Shown here piece by piece: positions 40,641-48,977 of a DNA stretch of 61,656 nt (its first letter is position 1; every line of letters starts with the position of its first letter). The notes below the pieces were generated by a model. It had not been told where the DNA came from and searched no databases. It saw only the letters and a list, made by a program, of their open reading frames with translations. Source of the DNA: Beijerinckiaceae bacterium (GTDB taxonomy: Bacteria > Pseudomonadota > Alphaproteobacteria > Rhizobiales > Beijerinckiaceae); NCBI GenBank assembly GCA_947456505.1, contig CANGTC010000007.1, positions 1 to 61,656 of the forward strand, in the 5' to 3' direction. The translations under genes and the position numbers were made by a program.

Positions 40641-41474
40641 TTATTCGCTCCGCTGATCTGAAAGCTGAGGCGCATCTTCGTAGTCGAGATCACGTGAGAA
40701 GAGATGGAAGGCGCCGGATTGAAGTTGGGCATCTTCAATGATTCGTATCTTCTCGAATATCTCATTCTCACTAATCAAGTTGGAGAGCGCCAGGAGGTCG
40801 TGAGGGTTCATCGCGAGGGTGAATTCACCGCCGGCCTTTGTAAACATCTCCGCAGCAGATTTAATGCGTTCTACAAAGACGGTCGGCATTTCAGCGAAGA
40901 CTGCCCCAAAGAGCTCCTGCGCAATTCGCCTCACATGATGGGCCATGATGTCGGCGTTGCGCTGCACGGCGTCCTGGGTCAGCGTCGTCAACTGCGCTTC
41001 AAGCTTCCGCAGGGTGGAAAGTGAGGCTCCAATTTCTTTACGTGTCGCGTCGACGCCCTGCTGATAGCCCAGCGCCCGCCCATCCTCTTTCGCCCTTTCG
41101 ATCGCCGCTATGATCTCTTCGGGCGATGGGCCCGCCTCGATTGAGGCGGCAGGGGGTGGAGGAGGAGCCGGGGTCTGCTGATGAGGCGCCGCCTGCGCGT
41201 CAGTGCTTGATTTTGCTTCCGCGCTGGTAGCCGACGCCTCTTTCGGTGGCTCTTCAGCAGTCTGCTGTTTTTCCGTCGTCGCCTCGGGTTCAATTGGACG
41301 ACGGGGCTCGGGAGGCTTTGGGATTGGCGCAGGTTTGAAGCTGTTTCTGCCCCAAGGTACAAAGCTTGCGTCGGGGGCTCTCCCGTAGCGGCTTTCGACC
41401 TGAAAATCCCCGCCACGCTGCAGAAGCGTTGCGATCTCGGATAGTTGTACGGAGCGTTGCGCTTGCTCAGACAT
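40641..41474 (-). CDS. fliH: Export ATPase regulator FliH
   Basis: Binds FliI and anchors it to the C-ring. 277 aa from the ATG at 41474, which overlaps the fliG stop; an in-frame GTG at 41486 is the alternative. The N-terminal third is Pro/Glu/Ala-rich. The helical part (about residues 120-180) includes EDGRALGYQQGVDATRKEIGASL with glycine-spaced helices typical of FliH, and the C-terminal domain resembles the delta/E subunit of rotary ATPases. Sequence similarity is modest; context is decisive. Confidence 0.88.
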   Translation of the reverse strand: MSEQAQRSVQLSEIATLLQRGGDFQVESRYGRAPDASFVPWGRNSFKPAPIPKPPEPRRPIEPEATTEKQQTAEEPPKEASATSAEAKSSTDAQAAPHQQTPAPPPPPAASIEAGPSPEEIIAAIERAKEDGRALGYQQGVDATRKEIGASLSTLRKLEAQLTTLTQDAVQRNADIMAHHVRRIAQELFGAVFAEMPTVFVERIKSAAEMFTKAGGEFTLAMNPHDLLALSNLISENEIFEKIRIIEDAQLQSGAFHLFSRDLDYEDAPQLSDQRSE

Positions 41475-42507
41475 AGTCTTCGCCACGTCCAGCCAGGACC
41501 ATTGTGCCAGCGTCGGATAGCTTGCGTGCGACGGCTACTATGCGCTTCTGCGCTTCCTGGACTTCGGTGACGCGCATGGGGCCCTTCGCTTCCATTTCAT
41601 CGACGATGGCTGCCGCCGCACGGGACGACATACAACCCAATATCTTGTCTCTAAGCCGCTCGTCGGCGCCCTTGAGCGCGATGGATAGATCCGTCGGCTC
41701 GACATTGCGCATGAGCACGCCAAGGTTCTTGTCGTCGACAGCAAGGAGATTGTCGAAGACGAACATGTTTTCCTGGATCGCGACCATGAGATCCTTGTCC
41801 AGCTTCAACAGGTCCTTCATGATCCGCGTTTCCTGCGCGGCCTGAGTGAAGTTCATGATCTTTGCTGCGGCCTTGACGCCGCCGATCTTTGAAGCGCGCA
41901 ATGATGTATTGGCTTGGAACTGGAGTTGCATCACTCGCTCAAGCTGCTCGATGGCTTCCGGTTGAACTGAATCCAGGGTCGCAATGCGGTGAAGCACCTC
42001 ATGCTGTATGTTCTCGGGCAACAAGATCAGCACGTCCGCCGCTACCGCATAGTCGAGATGCGCTACGATAAGACCTATGATCTGGGGATGTTCGCCTTCG
42101 ATCATCTCCGCAATGGAGCGGGCGTCCATCCATTGCAGAATTTCGATTCCTTTGGCGCTGCTGGAAGGGGTGATGCGGGTCAGAACGCTGCCCGCTTTGT
42201 CCTCTCCCAAGGCCTTGACCAGCATGCGGCGGATATAGGCGTCGGCTCCAAGGCCGACGCTTGTCTGCGCCTTGATGATCGCCAGGAATTCATCGAGAAC
42301 GACATTTACGGTGCGTTGATCCACCTCGGTCACGGAATACATTGCGCTACCGAGCTGTTGAACCTCACGAGGGCTGAGGTTCTTCATTATTTCGGAAGCC
42401 TCGTCCTCGCCCAGGAGCAGCATCAGGATGGCGCATTTTTGCGTTCCCGATAAGAGCCGGATGGCGTCGTCGTCTGGTTCCGGGGATGTCGCCACTGCAT
42501 CAGCCAT
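41467..42507 (-). CDS. fliG: Rotor switch protein FliG
   Basis: C-ring torque-generating subunit that contacts FliF and MotA. 346 aa with the three usual domains. Conserved landmarks are KCAILMLLLGEDEASEIMKNLSPREVQQLGSAM (N), EHPQIIGLIVAHLDYAVAADVL (middle, EHPQ motif) and the C-terminal charged helix (ALKGADERLRDKILGCMSSRAAAAIVDEME). The torque-helix charges (Lys/Arg/Asp/Glu) look normal. Encoded between fliF and fliH. Confidence 0.97.
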   Translation of the reverse strand: MADAVATSPEPDDDAIRLLSGTQKCAILMLLLGEDEASEIMKNLSPREVQQLGSAMYSVTEVDQRTVNVVLDEFLAIIKAQTSVGLGADAYIRRMLVKALGEDKAGSVLTRITPSSSAKGIEILQWMDARSIAEMIEGEHPQIIGLIVAHLDYAVAADVLILLPENIQHEVLHRIATLDSVQPEAIEQLERVMQLQFQANTSLRASKIGGVKAAAKIMNFTQAAQETRIMKDLLKLDKDLMVAIQENMFVFDNLLAVDDKNLGVLMRNVEPTDLSIALKGADERLRDKILGCMSSRAAAAIVDEMEAKGPMRVTEVQEAQKRIVAVARKLSDAGTMVLAGRGEDYV

Positions 42508-42528
42508 GATCGATACCGTTCACTTGTT

Positions 42529-44247
42529 TTAGTTGAGATCGCGTTGGATGAGGGACTTGAGAACCGCTGTCACGCGTGTCGCGTCGTCGCCCACCAACAT
42601 CCGGATCAAGGTAACTTTATCATCATACGTATTCGCCGTGTCGAGCATCTCAGGCGAGATGGTTGACTTCTTCGGCTTGAGCCTTGCCTTGATCTGTTCA
42701 AGGCTCTCGCCTTCGCGCACTTCGATCGTCGCGCCATCTTCCGCAACAGCCGGTTCGTCAGCACGCATGGAGGAGGTCAGCGAGCGGTCGAGGAGGCGTT
42801 CCAGGAAGGGCTTCAGAGCTCCGAGTACGACCACGCCAAGGATGAGAACGACGGCGAGCTGCTTTATCGCGTCCTCGAGCCAGGGGGCGTCAAACCAGGA
42901 GCGGGTTTCGTACTTCTTTTCTTCCGCGAAGCTGCTGGAGATGATGGTCAGCTTGTCGCCGCGTTCCGCATTGTAGCCAACGGCTTCCTGCAGGAGTTGA
43001 GTGAGGCGGGTCTTTTCCTCATCGCTGAGGGGTTTTTCGATGGTCTTGCCATTCTCGTCCACGGAGGTGCCAGAGCGCACCACGACTGCGAGCGTCAGCC
43101 GCTTGATGTCTCCGGTCGCACGCCTTGTTGAGCGGATTTCCTTGCTGACTTCGTAGTTGCGGACGGTGGTGCTTGACTTGTTGCGAGTGCTTTCCGTTGC
43201 GTTCGCATTGCTGCCGTTTGCAGGCGGCGTGGGGGTCAGTGTCGGCGTGTTTGGCGCCTGGTTGGACGTCGCGCCGGGTATGCCACGGCTGCGGCCATCA
43301 GAAGATTCCTGAATCGTCTCCTGCTGACTGCGCATGATCTGCGTCGTCGGGTCAAAAGTCTCGTTCGTCTGTTCAGTGCGAGTGAAGTCAATGTCCGCGT
43401 TCACTTCCGAATTGAAGTTGCCTGTGCCGACAATGGGTGTCAGGAGGTTTGCGACGCGCTCACGCAGAAGCTTTTCCACCTGCGTTTTATAGTCGAGCTG
43501 CTGAGATGACAGACCAAGGTCCGTATCCCGGCTCGGGTTCGTCAGGAGGCCTCCGGACTGATCGACGACGGTCACGCTCGCAACCGGCATGTAGGGGACG
43601 CTTGAGCTCACAAGATGAGTAATGGACTGAACCTGCCCAACTGAAAGGCTGCGCCCGGGCGCGAGCCGGAGAAACACTGAAGCCGAAGGGGGCGTCTGAT
43701 CACGAACGAATGCGGAGCGCTCGGGCAGGGCGAGATGAACGCGCGCGCCTTCGATATCACGGATTTCCATGATGCTGCGGGCGAGTTCGCTCTCTTGCGC
43801 CTGCTTTAATTTTACCTGCTCGACCGCGCGGCTGGCGCCGAGCGGCAACGAAGTCAAAAGATCATATCCTGTCACCGATGCTTTTGGCAGACCGGCTGCA
43901 GCGAGCTGCATTTTTGCTCGGTAGTAGTCGTTCCTTGGCACGAGCAATTGGCCTGTTGACGGGTCCAGCTTGGCTTTGATGCCCTGCGCCTCAAGGTTTT
44001 GCATGACCAGGCCCTTGTCCTCCTCGCCAAGGCGAGGAAAGAGCTGTGTCATCGCTGGTTCGCGCATCGTAAAAATCGCTGCGAGGCCCACCATGATCAC
44101 GAGGCCGACGAGGACGATGGGCATAGAGCGAACAATCGCTGGCTGCCTCATGAATTCCTGGACGCTGGCGAGTCCTCGCATTAGCTGCGGCCCAAATGGA
44201 CCCAAGCCGGCCGGCGATGGAATAGCGACGGGATTGATGTCTGACAC
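42529..44247 (-). CDS. fliF: MS-ring protein FliF
   Basis: Forms the inner-membrane MS-ring on which the rotor is built. 572 aa with two membrane segments (about residues 40-62 and 465-487). The periplasmic ring-building motifs lie between them (LLVPRNDYYRAKMQLAAAGLPK, ELARSIMEIRDIEGARVHLALPERSAFVRDQTPPSASVFLRL). The C-terminal FliG-binding helix is conserved. GTG start with GGAG about 11 nt upstream. The Asn/Thr/Pro-rich loop around 330-370 is typical. Confidence 0.97.
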   Translation of the reverse strand: MSDINPVAIPSPAGLGPFGPQLMRGLASVQEFMRQPAIVRSMPIVLVGLVIMVGLAAIFTMREPAMTQLFPRLGEEDKGLVMQNLEAQGIKAKLDPSTGQLLVPRNDYYRAKMQLAAAGLPKASVTGYDLLTSLPLGASRAVEQVKLKQAQESELARSIMEIRDIEGARVHLALPERSAFVRDQTPPSASVFLRLAPGRSLSVGQVQSITHLVSSSVPYMPVASVTVVDQSGGLLTNPSRDTDLGLSSQQLDYKTQVEKLLRERVANLLTPIVGTGNFNSEVNADIDFTRTEQTNETFDPTTQIMRSQQETIQESSDGRSRGIPGATSNQAPNTPTLTPTPPANGSNANATESTRNKSSTTVRNYEVSKEIRSTRRATGDIKRLTLAVVVRSGTSVDENGKTIEKPLSDEEKTRLTQLLQEAVGYNAERGDKLTIISSSFAEEKKYETRSWFDAPWLEDAIKQLAVVLILGVVVLGALKPFLERLLDRSLTSSMRADEPAVAEDGATIEVREGESLEQIKARLKPKKSTISPEMLDTANTYDDKVTLIRMLVGDDATRVTAVLKSLIQRDLN

Positions 44248-44289
44248 GGGACGTCGTCTCCAGGAGGATGGCTAATTCGTCATTCCCGA

Positions 44290-44586
44290 TTAAACGGGCA
44301 TGGACATGATGTCTTTGTAGGCGCTGAGCAGCTTGTTGCGGATCTGCATGGTGGCCTCAAAAGCTAGAGAGGCCTTTTCACGCGCAAGCATCACCTTGGC
44401 AACATCCACTTCCTTGCCGCTCTCGAAGGCCTGCGCGGCGTTCCCCGCTTCGACCTGGGCCTGCGCGACCTGCGCCAGAGCATTATTGAAGTGCTGCCAG
44501 AAATCACCGCTTGGCGTTGTTCCGGTTTGCAGCTTCTGCTGAAGGTTGTTTTGGATTTCCCGAGTGAAACCGATCACGTTTGCCAT
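44290..44586 (-). CDS. fliE: MS-ring/rod adaptor FliE
   Basis: Joins the MS-ring to the proximal rod and is the first exported substrate. 98 aa. The C-terminal half carries the FliE signature (VDVAKVMLAREKASLAFEATMQIRNKLLSAYKDIMSMPV). An AAGGAG site precedes the ATG. It starts 12 bp after the regulator fleT; the same fleT-fliE arrangement occurs in the R. sphaeroides fla1 cluster. Confidence 0.95.
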   Translation of the reverse strand: MANVIGFTREIQNNLQQKLQTGTTPSGDFWQHFNNALAQVAQAQVEAGNAAQAFESGKEVDVAKVMLAREKASLAFEATMQIRNKLLSAYKDIMSMPV

Positions 44587-44598
44587 TTTATCGACTCC

Positions 44599-45759
44599 TT
44601 AAACGGTAGCTGCGAGGCGGCGGGGAGCCAGCTCGATGACGTTGAACATTTCCTGGATTTCCAGCATGAGATGCTCACCACGGATTGCTTCGCCTCCCGA
44701 CAGCACAAGGGCGCGTTGCAATACATTCTCGAGTTCTCGGACATTGCCGGGCCAGGCATGAGCTTCGAGCTTCTCGATTGCGTCTTCGGTCAGCTCGGGC
44801 ATCTTGGCGAACCCGCCAGCATGCTTCGCCAGCAAGCTCACCGCGATTGGCAAGATATCGCCGGAGCGTTCCTCGAGCGCTTTGGTCACGAGGGGGAACA
44901 CGTTCAGACGATAGTAAAGATCTTCGCGGAAGCGGCCCGCCTTTACTTCATTCAGCATGTAACGGTTGGAGGTGGCGATCACTCGCACGTCCACCGGCAC
45001 TGGTTTTGCGGCGCCCAAGGGCGTTACCTCCTTCTCCTGCAAGACGCGCAGAAGCTTGGCTTGCAGCGACAAGGCCATCTCCGAAATCTCGTCCAGCAGG
45101 AGCGTGCCGCCATCGGCCGCCCGGAAGATGCCCTTGTTGGGATGATGGGCGCCGGTGAATGCGCCGCGCTCGTAGCCGAACAAGAGAGCTTCGAGCATGG
45201 TGTCGGGAACAGCCGCACAATTGACCGCGATGAAGGGATTGCGGTTGCGGGGAGAGGCCTTGTGCAGGAAGCGCGACAAGACTTCCTTGCCGGTGCCTGT
45301 TGGACCCACCAACATAACCGTGACATCGCTGGCGGCCACGCGCCTGGCAAGACGGAGCAGGTTGAAGGTTGAGGCGTCGCCAGCCGCAGCGCTCTGGTCT
45401 TCATCAATGAAGCGTGCTACCACTTCGGCCGTGAATCGCCAGTTGTTATCGGCGGGGCGCACATGCAACGTGGTTCCGTTGAATTCGCATTTTAACGAGA
45501 AGCCTTTGCCGGCCTCGCCAAGCACGACGATCCGCTCGGCCTTGAGTTGCCGACACCATTTCACGAAGCCGGTCGAGTCTGAGGCCAGTTTCTTCGCTAC
45601 TGCGTAGGACATGAGCAGGCCGCATTGTTGCCAAGTAGGCTCGACAGTATGGAGTTTGGCGACTGTCGCCGTATGCGTCTCGTACCCGCGATTATGCAGG
45701 TGAGTGATCCAGGCTTCTGAATCGGCAAGACTGTCGGTGACACAGAGTACTGCGCTCAC
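44599..45759 (-). CDS. fleT: sigma54 enhancer-binding protein lacking a DNA-binding domain (FleT-like)
   Basis: 386 aa. Residues 1-120 look like a receiver-derived domain without an identifiable phosphorylatable Asp. The AAA+ domain (about 130-365) is complete: Walker A GPTGTGKE (152-159), sigma54-contact loop GAFTGA (199-204), Walker B GGTLLLDE (217-224), and the FREDLYYRLNVFPL and HAWPGNVREL sensor motifs. Only about 20 residues follow, so the Fis-type helix-turn-helix is missing. This is the architecture of R. sphaeroides FleT, which acts by forming mixed complexes with FleQ. Here too the gene precedes fliE and is divergent from a FleQ-like gene. GTG start; sigma54 promoter at 45799-45813. 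Confidence 0.87.
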   Translation of the reverse strand: MSAVLCVTDSLADSEAWITHLHNRGYETHTATVAKLHTVEPTWQQCGLLMSYAVAKKLASDSTGFVKWCRQLKAERIVVLGEAGKGFSLKCEFNGTTLHVRPADNNWRFTAEVVARFIDEDQSAAAGDASTFNLLRLARRVAASDVTVMLVGPTGTGKEVLSRFLHKASPRNRNPFIAVNCAAVPDTMLEALLFGYERGAFTGAHHPNKGIFRAADGGTLLLDEISEMALSLQAKLLRVLQEKEVTPLGAAKPVPVDVRVIATSNRYMLNEVKAGRFREDLYYRLNVFPLVTKALEERSGDILPIAVSLLAKHAGGFAKMPELTEDAIEKLEAHAWPGNVRELENVLQRALVLSGGEAIRGEHLMLEIQEMFNVIELAPRRLAATV

Positions 45760-45798
45760 AGCATTTCCCTTCGTATATTCGTCCTCGGGATGGGAAGT

Positions 45799-45813
45799 GC
45801 AACGGTCGAGCCA
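45799..45813 (-). promoter_or_regulatory. sigma54 promoter of fleT-fliEFGHIJ
   Basis: The minus strand reads TGGCTC-GACCG-TTGC with GG-N10-GC spacing, one change from consensus. The fleT GTG is 40 nt downstream. It implies that fleT expression itself needs sigma54 and so an activator made earlier, plausibly FleQ. Confidence 0.78.
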
Positions 45814-46083
45814 GAGCTGTTTCCGCTTAAGTTACTTACCTTGCGTAAAGTTTCTCGAATTGACCATGTAACTGATTTGCAATGATTTTTTTAAAAACCC
45901 ATTTTGGTGCTTTTGGTGAATTCATGTGGCCTTGTCTGTGTTTTTGTATGCCAGACACCGAATTGCGTTGTGTTTGTGGCTCGGCGTTCTTGATTGTCCG
46001 ACAGTTCCAAGTCAAAAACCCGACAGGCGCAAAACAAACCGTCTGAGATTCGACATCCGACTTTCTCTGGCCGCGACTGCTTC
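45814..46083. other. Divergent fleT-fleQ control region
   Basis: An AT-rich stretch (45880-45900, with runs of T and A) lies in the middle. A possible sigma70 -35 element, TTGACC at 45860-45865, points toward fleQ, but no good -10 lies at a proper distance. An early, sigma54-independent promoter for fleQ would be expected here; I cannot point to it with confidence. Binding sites for the activator are not recognisable by eye. Confidence 0.35.
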
Positions 46084-47241
46084 ATGACCAAGGACGAATT
46101 GTTCCGCTACCTGGATCTTCCGAGCCGCGCCATGCGCGAAGCGCTTGATCTGATCTCCCGTGTGGCGCCGCTATCTACGACTGTCTTTATCAGTGGCCCC
46201 TCGGGCAGCGGCAAGGAGTTCGCTGCGCGCGCTGTCCATGCCTTTTCCACACGAAGCGCAGCGCCGTTCGTCGCTGTAAATTGCGGCGCCATTCCCAAGG
46301 AACTTCTGGAAAGCGAACTTTTCGGGAGCGAGAAGGGCGCCTATACAGGCTCTGTGCGAACCCGGTCTGGATTGCTGGAGACAGCGGCCGGTGGCACGCT
46401 TTTTCTCGATGAATTGGGCGATATGCCGCTCGACATGCAGGTGAAGCTGCTCCGCGTTCTAGAAGATCGGCGCTTTACAAGGGTCGGCGGGTCGCAGGAA
46501 ATCAAAGCCGATGTCAGGCTGGTATGCGCCACCCATCGCGATCTCATGAAAATGGTGGAGGAGGGGCTTTTTCGGGAAGACCTTTTTTATCGTATTAATG
46601 TGTTTCCGATCGCCATGAAGGGACTTGAGGACCGCCGAGAGGATATCCCCCGACTGGTCGAACTCATTCTAAAGCGTTTCAGAGGGCAGGGGGTCGGAGA
46701 AGCGCCGAAATTCCAGCCCTCCGCCATCACTGCTTTGCAAGCTGCCTCATGGCCCGGCAATGTTCGCCAGCTCAGGAACGTGCTTGAGCGTTGCTGTGTG
46801 CTCTATCCAGGCCAGTCCATCGGCGCTGCGGAGATCGAGCGGATTGCAGCCCCGCGCAAGGTGATTGATCGGGTGGAGGAGACAATGGCTTTATTCTCTT
46901 CCGTGCAGGGTTTGGGCTTTGGAGCTCCCGTGACCCAGGAGCCAGCGGCTGCGTCTGAGCCGGAGGAGGAGCCCGGGGATGAGCCGGAGCGAACGATGGA
47001 GCTGGCGCCTCCGATGGCGCCGGATCTGCTCTCCTGTCCCGCTGATGTTCAGGGCTTCTTGCGCGCGACCCCGGATTTCAATTTCCGCGATCATATCATG
47101 CGGATTGAGGTGGCCTTTATCAAAGGCGCGCTGGTTGAAATGAATGGATCGGTAAGTGGGGCGGCGCGGGTGCTTGGACTGCAGCGCACCACCCTTATCG
47201 AAAAGATGCGAAAATACGCGATTGACCGGGAAGACGCCTGA
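46084..47241 (+). CDS. fleQ: sigma54 enhancer-binding protein with HTH and variant GAYTGS loop (FleQ-like)
   Basis: 385 aa from the ATG at 46084; the frame is open to a TTG at 45994, but that extension has no domain. The AAA+ domain begins almost at once, with no receiver: Walker A GPSGSGKE (38-45), Walker B GGTLFLDE (103-110), FREDLFYRINVFPI. The sigma54-contact loop reads GAYTGS (85-90) instead of GAFTGA. An acidic Pro-rich linker (about 280-320) leads to a Fis-type helix-turn-helix (about 350-380: GSVSGAARVLGLQRTTLIEKMRKY). It matches FleQ-class masters of polar flagella and complements the HTH-less protein encoded divergently. No strong ribosome site is visible. Confidence 0.87.
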   Translation: MTKDELFRYLDLPSRAMREALDLISRVAPLSTTVFISGPSGSGKEFAARAVHAFSTRSAAPFVAVNCGAIPKELLESELFGSEKGAYTGSVRTRSGLLETAAGGTLFLDELGDMPLDMQVKLLRVLEDRRFTRVGGSQEIKADVRLVCATHRDLMKMVEEGLFREDLFYRINVFPIAMKGLEDRREDIPRLVELILKRFRGQGVGEAPKFQPSAITALQAASWPGNVRQLRNVLERCCVLYPGQSIGAAEIERIAAPRKVIDRVEETMALFSSVQGLGFGAPVTQEPAAASEPEEEPGDEPERTMELAPPMAPDLLSCPADVQGFLRATPDFNFRDHIMRIEVAFIKGALVEMNGSVSGAARVLGLQRTTLIEKMRKYAIDREDA

Positions 47242-47631
47242 TCACGCGGCTTTGGCGCTGATCTGGCTCCAGGCGCTGGAGATGTCGGCAATCGTCTTGT
47301 GCACTTCCTGGAGCGCGGGGATGTTGTTTTTAACGCTGCCCTCGAGCATTTTGAGCCTGCACCATTCGTAGATCTCGGCCAGTGACGCGGCCACCTGGCC
47401 GCCGTTCTCGAAATCCAGACTGGTCGCAAGGAGGTGACAGGCCATCATGGCCTTGGTGATATGCGCCGACTTCGCCGCCAGATCAGAACGCTCAAGTGCC
47501 GCGATCGTGAGTTCAAGGCTTACTAAAAATTCAGTAAAGAGAATCTGAACAAGGCTATGGGGATCGGCCCCCTCGACGAGGAGGTCCTGCTCGACGGTCT
47601 GATATGCCTTGATCGCGTGGTGGTTAATCAT
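47242..47631 (-). CDS. fliS: Flagellin chaperone FliS
   Basis: Cytoplasmic chaperone that keeps flagellin unpolymerised. I start it at the ATG at 47631 (MINHHAIKAYQTVE), with AGGAG upstream; the longer frame has no support. 129 aa, helical, with DPHSLVQILFTEFLVSLELTIAALE and the ALIEAS-like helices of the family. It is convergent with fleQ with no gap. Its usual neighbour fliD is absent from the window. The FliA promoter is at 47660-47686. Confidence 0.9.
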   Translation of the reverse strand: MINHHAIKAYQTVEQDLLVEGADPHSLVQILFTEFLVSLELTIAALERSDLAAKSAHITKAMMACHLLATSLDFENGGQVAASLAEIYEWCRLKMLEGSVKNNIPALQEVHKTIADISSAWSQISAKAA

Positions 47632-47659
47632 GGGCGGCGGTACTCCTTTACTGCATCTA

Positions 47660-47686
47660 TGAACGGCGCGTGGTCGCCAAAATTTA
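47660..47686 (-). promoter_or_regulatory. sigma28 (FliA) promoter of fliS
   Basis: The minus strand reads TAAATTTT-N11-GCCGTTCA, which matches 13 of 16 positions of the enteric consensus TAAAGTTT-N11-GCCGATAA with exact spacing. The transcript would start about 20 nt before the fliS ATG. Confidence 0.75.
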
Positions 47687-47716
47687 GAGCCGCCTTGGTT
47701 TGGGATCTCGTTGGGC

Positions 47717-47731
47717 TGGCACAAGGATTGC
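47717..47731 (+). promoter_or_regulatory. sigma54 promoter of the second FlgE-like gene
   Basis: TGGCAC-AAGGA-TTGC on the + strand, full consensus. The ATG is 60 nt downstream at 47792. It faces away from the FliA promoter of fliS, so this spacer joins an intermediate and a late class of flagellar genes. Confidence 0.87.
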
Positions 47732-47791
47732 TAGTCACCGTCCGGAAGCTGTTTGTTGCAGCTAGATCCGTAATGGGTGGCGGAGAAACGA

Positions 47792-48865
47792 ATGCTATCG
47801 ATTGTCATGTCCGGCTTGAACGCCGCGCAAAAAGATCTTTCTGTTACCGCCAATAATCTCGCCAATGCGGGCACCACTGGTTTTAAACGGTCCGACGCCT
47901 CCTTCATGGATGTCTATTCGTCAGATCCTTCGGCGAACCCGTCCACGGAGATTGGCGGAGGGACGACCTTGGCGGACATTTCCCGCAGCACCGCCCAGGG
48001 CCCGCTCAAAACCACTGGTAATGTCACAGATCTGGCGATCACAGGGCGGGGGTTTTTCACGCTGGCGCGGGATTCCGGTAGCGCTGTCGTTGGGGCGGAC
48101 CAACTGATCTATACGCGCGCCGGTAACTTCTCGGTGAATACAGCCGGGATTATCGTCGACTCCCAAGGTAACCGGTTGCAGGCCTTTCAGCTGGATCAAA
48201 CAGTCGACCCCACGACCAATCTGGCTTCTGGCAAGCCCTTGATTAGCAGCCCGACGACAGACATCGTTATTCCGACCGAAAAGGGTCCAGGCAAGTCCGT
48301 GGTCACGCTTAATGATACTGTGCCGGTGGGCGCAGAGGTTACCGTGTCCTTCAGCGGTGGTTCCATTCCGCCGCGGCAAGTCACAGCAGCGGAGCATCTT
48401 GCAGGTGTTATGACTTTTGAGTCTCCGGACCTAAACTTTCAAGACGCGTCAACTCTGTCAGCGTCGTCGTCAGCAAATGGCGGCGTCACGCTTGGCGTCG
48501 AATATCAGAACATCTTCACCCAGGGCATCTCGATAGACACCAAGGGTCTCATCAACGTCAATTATAGCGATGGGACGAATTCCGCCATTGGCGCCTTGGC
48601 GATCGCGAACTTTCCGTTTGAGCCTGGGCTCAGGCCAGTGGGCGACACCAATTTCGTGCCAACCGTAGACAGTGGCGCTCCGGTCATGGGTCAGGGGGGC
48701 GCTCCTGCGGCGGGCGACATCCGCTCCGGGATGCTGGAGGAGTCCAATGTCGATATGACCGAAGAGTTGACGCAAATGCTCAAGGCTCAGCAGATCTATA
48801 ATGGAAATGCGCGAATGATGCAGACGTCTGTGGATTTGGTCTCGCGTATCGTCGACAAGATCTAG
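47792..48865 (+). CDS. Second hook-type protein (FlgE-like)
   Basis: 357 aa from the ATG at 47792 (GGAG 6 nt upstream); a GTG 15 nt earlier is less likely. The N-terminus (LSIVMSGLNAAQKDLSVTANNLANAGTTGFKRSDASFMDVY), the VTDLAITGRGFF motif and the C-terminus (LEESNVDMTEELTQMLKAQQIYNGNARMMQTSVDL) are hook-family. Its length is near that of an ordinary FlgE, unlike the 1372-aa FlgE of the main operon. It has its own sigma54 promoter and lies ahead of motA. It might form an alternative hook, a hook segment or an adaptor. Confidence 0.87.
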   Translation: MLSIVMSGLNAAQKDLSVTANNLANAGTTGFKRSDASFMDVYSSDPSANPSTEIGGGTTLADISRSTAQGPLKTTGNVTDLAITGRGFFTLARDSGSAVVGADQLIYTRAGNFSVNTAGIIVDSQGNRLQAFQLDQTVDPTTNLASGKPLISSPTTDIVIPTEKGPGKSVVTLNDTVPVGAEVTVSFSGGSIPPRQVTAAEHLAGVMTFESPDLNFQDASTLSASSSANGGVTLGVEYQNIFTQGISIDTKGLINVNYSDGTNSAIGALAIANFPFEPGLRPVGDTNFVPTVDSGAPVMGQGGAPAAGDIRSGMLEESNVDMTEELTQMLKAQQIYNGNARMMQTSVDLVSRIVDKI

Positions 48866-48977
48866 TTTCGGGTCTCAGTTGTTTTAAGCTGCGGTTACGC
48901 GTGGTGCGTAATCGTTTGGTCCTATCCGCCGCTGTCGGCGGCGCAGCGCCCAGGCGGCGCAATTCAGGGAGTCGCTC

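Noticed and set aside
48880-48915. Possible FliA promoter before motA
   Set aside because: Only about half of the -10 positions match; not convincing.
48926-48941. GC-rich hairpin before motA
   Set aside because: No U-run and close to the motA ribosome site; more likely chance GC pairing than a terminator.
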